In this document: positions 5,831 through 8,703 of the stretch, one piece after another
How the letters are laid out: the number at the start of each line of letters is the position of its first letter
Numbering within the stretch: the stretch's first letter is position 1
From: Spirochaetales bacterium
GTDB taxonomy: Bacteria; Spirochaetota; Spirochaetia; Sphaerochaetales; Sphaerochaetaceae
Assembly: GCA_017962865.1 (NCBI GenBank)
Contig: JAGCUM010000060.1
Location: 1 to 8,703 of the forward strand
Direction: 5' to 3'
Length of the DNA: 8,703 nt
Translations under genes and position numbers: made by a program
The notes under the pieces: generated by a model
Databases searched by the model: none
Told to the model about the DNA's origin: nothing
What the model saw: the letters and a program-made list of their open reading frames with translations, nothing else

Positions 5831-7065
5831 CAGTCGTTCTCATCCAAATCGGTATTGGGCTCCCTCTCATCGTCATCATCAAGGGTAGTATCAGGGTAAT
5901 CCTCAGGATCGGGAGTGCTGTCATAACCCAAGCGGCTTGCAAGCTCGGCATCGTCCTCATCGAGGTCTGTGTTCGGTTCCCTGTCATCGTCATCTATCTC
6001 AGTATTGATGTTCTCATCTACATCAGAAGCTGTAATTTCATTAGCATTATCGGATTTCTGTGCACTTGAAGCTGCAGACAGTGCAGCTACAGGTTTATCC
6101 TTCGGCTTGATGACTTCGGCATCGTTTTCATCGAATTCACAGGCATCCTCGAAACCGGGGAAAGCCTTTCCGATCGAAACCTCCACATGGTTTTCCTCCA
6201 TTGCCTTGGCAAAGGATTCACGTGTCTTCGGATTCTCAAGACCCAGAAGAAGTTTCTCAAGATACTCCCTGTCAAACATGCAGGTACTGACGAACCTCTT
6301 GGAGGTTCCCCATCCGAGACGGTCGATTGCCTGCTCGATTTCTCCATCGTGGATGCTGACCTGAGCTCCGTGAAGGTAGGCTTCCGGGAACTTTGCGTTG
6401 CGGTCATCGATGAGCTCGTCATAGATCTCCTTGGCCTTCTTCCAGTTTCCAGTCTGGATGTAGTACCAGCCCCTGTTGTCCATCAGGCCGTTGCTCTCGG
6501 TGTTGTTCTTCCTACCCTCGTCTATTGCAGCCTTGGCCTTCTTCAGTTCCTTGCGCTCAAGAAGATAGGTTTCGAGATTAACGGACAGATTGTCATCCCT
6601 GTATCCCGTCGCCCTCAGATCCTCGAGGACCTTGATTGCCTTTTCCTGCTCGTTCAATCTCCAGTAACCCATCGAGCATGTAACTATGGCGGTATTGCCG
6701 AAGGTTCCGGCCTTCGGGTTTGCCATCACCTTTTCAAGGACTTCAACTCCTCTTTTGGCATCACCTCTCTGGATGTAGGCTGAACCCACCATGACCTGTC
6801 GCTCAGGGTCCACCCCGGCCTTGAGGGCCTTTTCCATGTTGCTCCAGGCCTTCGTGCCGTAATCTCCCTTCTTCAGTGCCATCGCACCTCTGTAGAAGTA
6901 GATATATCCCCTTCTGATGAATAGGAACAGCAGAACAAGGACTGCATCTATGGCAACCTTGAACCAGACATTGATCGGAAGAAAAATCGAACCGATCATA
7001 GCGGCAATGAAAACCAGGGCAACCAGTGAACCCTTGCTCATTTTCTTCTGCTGTACATTAGGCAT
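5830..7065 (-). CDS. Inner-membrane tetratricopeptide-repeat protein with acidic C-terminal tail
   Basis: A 411-residue protein of unknown specific role. Residues about 13-29 and 34-50 are two hydrophobic helices with a very short loop. Lys/Arg residues on both outer sides predict that both ends face the cytoplasm. Residues about 52-285 are helical with TPR-like pairs (for example A-L-K-K-G-D-Y, G-S-A-Y-I-Q-R-G-D-A-K-R-G, N-R-G-W-Y-Y-I-Q-T-G-N-W-K-K-A), typical of protein-binding scaffolds. After about 305 the chain becomes low-complexity and strongly acidic, with REPNTDLDE at about 362-370 and 401-409. The ATG at 7065 is chosen over a TTG 6 nt upstream because AGAGGGGG precedes it by 6 nt. 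It overlaps queH by 8 nt and cls by 1 nt, so all three are probably co-translated. A role as an assembly or docking factor is only a guess. Confidence 0.85.
   Translation of the reverse strand: MPNVQQKKMSKGSLVALVFIAAMIGSIFLPINVWFKVAIDAVLVLLFLFIRRGYIYFYRGAMALKKGDYGTKAWSNMEKALKAGVDPERQVMVGSAYIQRGDAKRGVEVLEKVMANPKAGTFGNTAIVTCSMGYWRLNEQEKAIKVLEDLRATGYRDDNLSVNLETYLLERKELKKAKAAIDEGRKNNTESNGLMDNRGWYYIQTGNWKKAKEIYDELIDDRNAKFPEAYLHGAQVSIHDGEIEQAIDRLGWGTSKRFVSTCMFDREYLEKLLLGLENPKTRESFAKAMEENHVEVSIGKAFPGFEDACEFDENDAEVIKPKDKPVAALSAASSAQKSDNANEITASDVDENINTEIDDDDREPNTDLDEDDAELASRLGYDSTPDPEDYPDTTLDDDDEREPNTDLDEND
5833..5991 (-). repeat. Repeated acidic motif in the TPR protein tail
   Basis: The 3' end of the TPR gene encodes R-E-P-N-T-D-L-D-E twice, each in an Asp-rich block (5950-5991 and 5833-5880), about 115 bp apart. 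The DNA of the two copies is similar but diverged, which suggests an internal duplication kept for its protein sequence. Confidence 0.8.
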
Positions 7066-7600
7066 CTTCAACCCCCTCTGCTATGGAGAATTCACAACCG
7101 CAGTACTGCTGGCGGTACAGACCAAGTTCCTTGGCCATTGCACAGCTTTTTGCGAACCCGTCCTTTTTCTTGAAATCGATCTTTTCGAATGTATCGAACA
7201 TGGATCCGACTTCGAATATCTTGCTGCTGTCCTTGAACCTGCTGACCGTAAGGGTTGTCGTGAAGCAGTCTATTCCCAGACGTACGGCCTCTTCATAGGC
7301 GGCACGGAGATTGAATTCGAAACATCTGAGGCATCTTTCTCCTCCCTCGGGTTCATTCTCAAGCCCCTTGATGAACTCAAGCCAGCTTTCATGGTCATAA
7401 TCCTGTCTGACAACCTCAAGTCCCCCGAAATGGGAAGCAACCTTCAGCAGGTTCTCATAACGTATCTGATTCTCCTCTTTAGGCCAGATATTGCTGTTTC
7501 CGTAGCAGAGAACAGGATCATAGCCTTCGTCCAGAAGCCTCTGGATGCTGCTGGTGGCACATGGACCGCAACAGCAATGGACAAGAATCTTTCTACGCAT
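7058..7600 (-). CDS. queH: Epoxyqueuosine reductase QueH
   Basis: A 180-residue protein that matches the QueH (former DUF208) family across its length. QueH reduces epoxyqueuosine to queuosine at position 34 of GUN-anticodon tRNAs, replacing the unrelated cobalamin enzyme QueG. Visible signatures are H8-C-C-C-G-P-C14 near the N-terminus, G-N-S-N-I-W-P, G-E-R-C90-L-R-C93-F, T-T-T-L-T-V-S-R-F-K and Y-C167-G-C169-E-F-S near the C-terminus. By analogy with the family, adjacent N-terminal cysteines and C90/C93 bind the iron-sulfur cluster, and the C-G-C pair may form a redox disulfide. The start at 7600 gives the canonical M-R-R-K-I-L-V-H opening, though only a weak ribosome site is visible. It is the first gene of the queH-TPR-cls overlapping set and diverges from the MATE gene. 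Cytosolic. Confidence 0.94.
   Translation of the reverse strand: MRRKILVHCCCGPCATSSIQRLLDEGYDPVLCYGNSNIWPKEENQIRYENLLKVASHFGGLEVVRQDYDHESWLEFIKGLENEPEGGERCLRCFEFNLRAAYEEAVRLGIDCFTTTLTVSRFKDSSKIFEVGSMFDTFEKIDFKKKDGFAKSCAMAKELGLYRQQYCGCEFSIAEGVEDA
7072..7079 (-). promoter_or_regulatory. Ribosome binding site deciding the TPR protein start
   Basis: AGAGGGGG on the minus strand lies inside the end of queH and 6 nt before the ATG at 7065, favouring that start over the TTG at 7071. Confidence 0.65.
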
Positions 7601-7621
7601 GGCTCAATATTACTTTATATC

Positions 7622-7649
7622 TTGAAATTAAACTATACATTGTGATAAT
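7622..7649 (+). promoter_or_regulatory. MATE gene promoter (extended -10)
   Basis: TTGAAA (7622-7627, 5 of 6) and GATAAT (7644-7649, 5 of 6) are separated by 16 nt, and a TG motif at 7641-7642 gives an extended -10. A start near 7656 would leave a leader of about 14 nt, which includes the GAGGGG ribosome site at 7659-7664. On the minus strand the same 69-bp gap must hold the queH promoter; TATAGT (7632-7637) and TATAAA (7614-7619) are candidate -10 boxes but no good -35 accompanies them. Confidence 0.65.
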
Positions 7650-7669
7650 TAACTGCACGAGGGGTTAAA

Positions 7670-8703
7670 ATGCCGACAAGTACGATCAGAGACAACGGGA
7701 TCATAGAAGGAGTAATCTGGAAACAGATTCTCAGGTTCTTCTTTCCCATTCTCCTCGGCACCCTCTTCCAGACCCTCTACAACACAGCGGATGCCATCAT
7801 CGTCGGCAACCTTCTGGGAAAGGAGGCCCTTGCAGCAGTCGGAGGAGGCACCTCCACCGCCATCAACCTGGTAATCGGGTTCTTCACCGGCCTTGCTTCG
7901 GGAGCCACGGTCATCATCTCCCAGTATTACGGAGCCGGCAAGGAAGACAAGGTCCACAAGGCAATCCACAACGCCTGTGCAATCGGCCTCTGGGGCGGAC
8001 TTCTCATTTCGGTAATCGGATTCTTTGCAAGCGAGCCCCTTCTCAGACTCACGAAGACGCCTCAGGACATCATGGGAATGGCCAGCTCCTACATGCACAT
8101 CTACTTCGCAGGCGGATTCATAGTTGTCATGTACAACATCGGAGCCGGAATCTTCCGTGCATTCGGGGACAGCAGGCGCCCGCTTATCTTCCTCATTGCA
8201 GGGTGCATCACAAACATCATCATGGACCTCCTGCTTGTAGGCGCATTCAGACTCGGCGTGGAAGGGGCCGCCTATGCCACCGTCCTGTCCCAGCTTCTTT
8301 CACTGGTACTTGTGATCATCTGGCTCCGAAAGCGCAACGATTGCTGCAAGCTTATCTTCCGAGACATCAAGTTCGATTCCCTCATGCTCAGGCGGACTTT
8401 GATGATAGGCCTCCCTTCCGGAGTCCAATCGATGCTCTATACCATCTCCAACCTCATGATCGTCACGGGTATCAACAGTTTCGGGACCGATACCGTTGCT
8501 GCCTGGGCGGCCTACGGCAAGCTTGACAGCCTGTTCTGGATGATATGCGGATCCATCGGCGTTGCAGTCACAACCTTCGTAGGACAGAACTACGGAGCAG
8601 ATAGGATCGACAGAGCCAGAAAGGGTGTCAGGACAAGCTTTGTCATAGGACTATCGGCATCATTTTCAATAGAAGCCCTGATGCTTCTCTTCTCCAAATA
8701 CGC
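7670..8703 (+). CDS. MATE-family multidrug efflux transporter, 3' end outside window
   Basis: An open frame from ATG 7670 to the end of the window, 344 codons with no stop, against about 450 for the family. The first MatE repeat is complete: F-F-F-P-I-L-L-G-T-L-F-Q-T-L-Y-N-T-A-D (23-41), I-V-G-N-L-L-G-K-E-A-L-A-A-V-G (44-58), G-A-T-V-I-I-S-Q-Y-Y-G-A-G (78-90), and further hydrophobic helices to about 218. The second repeat opens with G-L-P-S-G-V-Q-S-M (247-255) and contains F-V-G-Q-N-Y-G-A (303-310), mirroring S-Q-Y-Y-G-A-G. MATE proteins (NorM/DinF group) export organic cations or drugs across the inner membrane in exchange for Na+ or H+. GAGGGG lies 5 nt before the start, and a good promoter precedes it. 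Family certain; substrate and coupling ion cannot be read from this part. Confidence 0.95.
   Translation, partial: MPTSTIRDNGIIEGVIWKQILRFFFPILLGTLFQTLYNTADAIIVGNLLGKEALAAVGGGTSTAINLVIGFFTGLASGATVIISQYYGAGKEDKVHKAIHNACAIGLWGGLLISVIGFFASEPLLRLTKTPQDIMGMASSYMHIYFAGGFIVVMYNIGAGIFRAFGDSRRPLIFLIAGCITNIIMDLLLVGAFRLGVEGAAYATVLSQLLSLVLVIIWLRKRNDCCKLIFRDIKFDSLMLRRTLMIGLPSGVQSMLYTISNLMIVTGINSFGTDTVAAWAAYGKLDSLFWMICGSIGVAVTTFVGQNYGADRIDRARKGVRTSFVIGLSASFSIEALMLLFSKY

Noticed and set aside
6187..6783. 198-codon plus-strand open frame inside the TPR gene
   Set aside because: The minus strand encodes coherent TPR helices with a ribosome site; the plus frame is a shadow.
6917..7645. 242-codon plus-strand open frame across the start of the TPR gene and queH
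   Set aside because: It is antisense to conserved queH motifs, crosses the queH promoter region and has no family signature.
7641..7658. TGTGATAATTAACTGCAC, partly like a CRP-type TGTGA-N6-TCACA site
   Set aside because: Only the left half matches, and it is better explained as the extended -10 of the MATE promoter.
7649..8098. 149-codon minus-strand open frame opposite the MATE gene
   Set aside because: The plus frame matches MATE motifs from its start to the end of the window; the minus frame is low-complexity and acidic, as expected of an antisense shadow.

Overview
The window looks like ordinary chromosome from a Gram-negative bacterium of roughly 50% GC. The best guess is a spirochaete of the Sphaerochaeta/Treponema type. 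This rests on the gene set: a QueH-type queuosine enzyme, a short TrpR-type repressor, a parvulin-like periplasmic protein and a cysteine-rich HIT-linked small protein. It is an inference, not a proven assignment. No rRNA, tRNA, CRISPR array, complete insertion sequence or phage module was seen.

Layout, left to right. (1) Positions 1-1017 (+) hold the C-terminal part of a SurA/PpiD-like parvulin-family protein, closed by a clear intrinsic terminator. (2) Positions 1065-1427 (-) hold a small zinc-ribbon plus helix-turn-helix protein that resembles the DNA-binding end of a transposase but has no catalytic partner here. (3) An AT-rich divergent intergenic region of about 250 bp follows. (4) Three closely spaced + genes come next: a DEAD-box RNA helicase, a HIT-family nucleotide hydrolase and a 94-residue cysteine-rich protein of unknown function. 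(5) Convergent to these is trpR (-), with a promoter whose -10 box lies inside a perfect inverted repeat, so it is probably autoregulated. (6) Upstream of trpR on the - strand is a tightly overlapping set, queH -> membrane TPR protein -> cardiolipin synthase (8-nt and 1-nt overlaps). (7) Divergent from queH, a MATE-family efflux transporter starts at 7670 from a strong-looking extended -10 promoter and runs off the window.

How the genes fit together: the helicase/HIT/zinc-ribbon set suggests an RNA and nucleotide housekeeping transcript. The queH/TPR/cls set couples tRNA queuosine salvage or synthesis with an inner-membrane TPR protein and phospholipid synthesis; the overlaps imply translational coupling but no obvious shared pathway. 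The most interesting signal is regulatory. The putative trpR operator has its ACTA/TAGT half-sites 4 bp apart, where the E. coli trp operator has 6, and this TrpR has changed recognition-helix residues and a one-residue deletion just before the helix-turn-helix while keeping the tryptophan-binding residues. I found no convincing new defence or mobile system.
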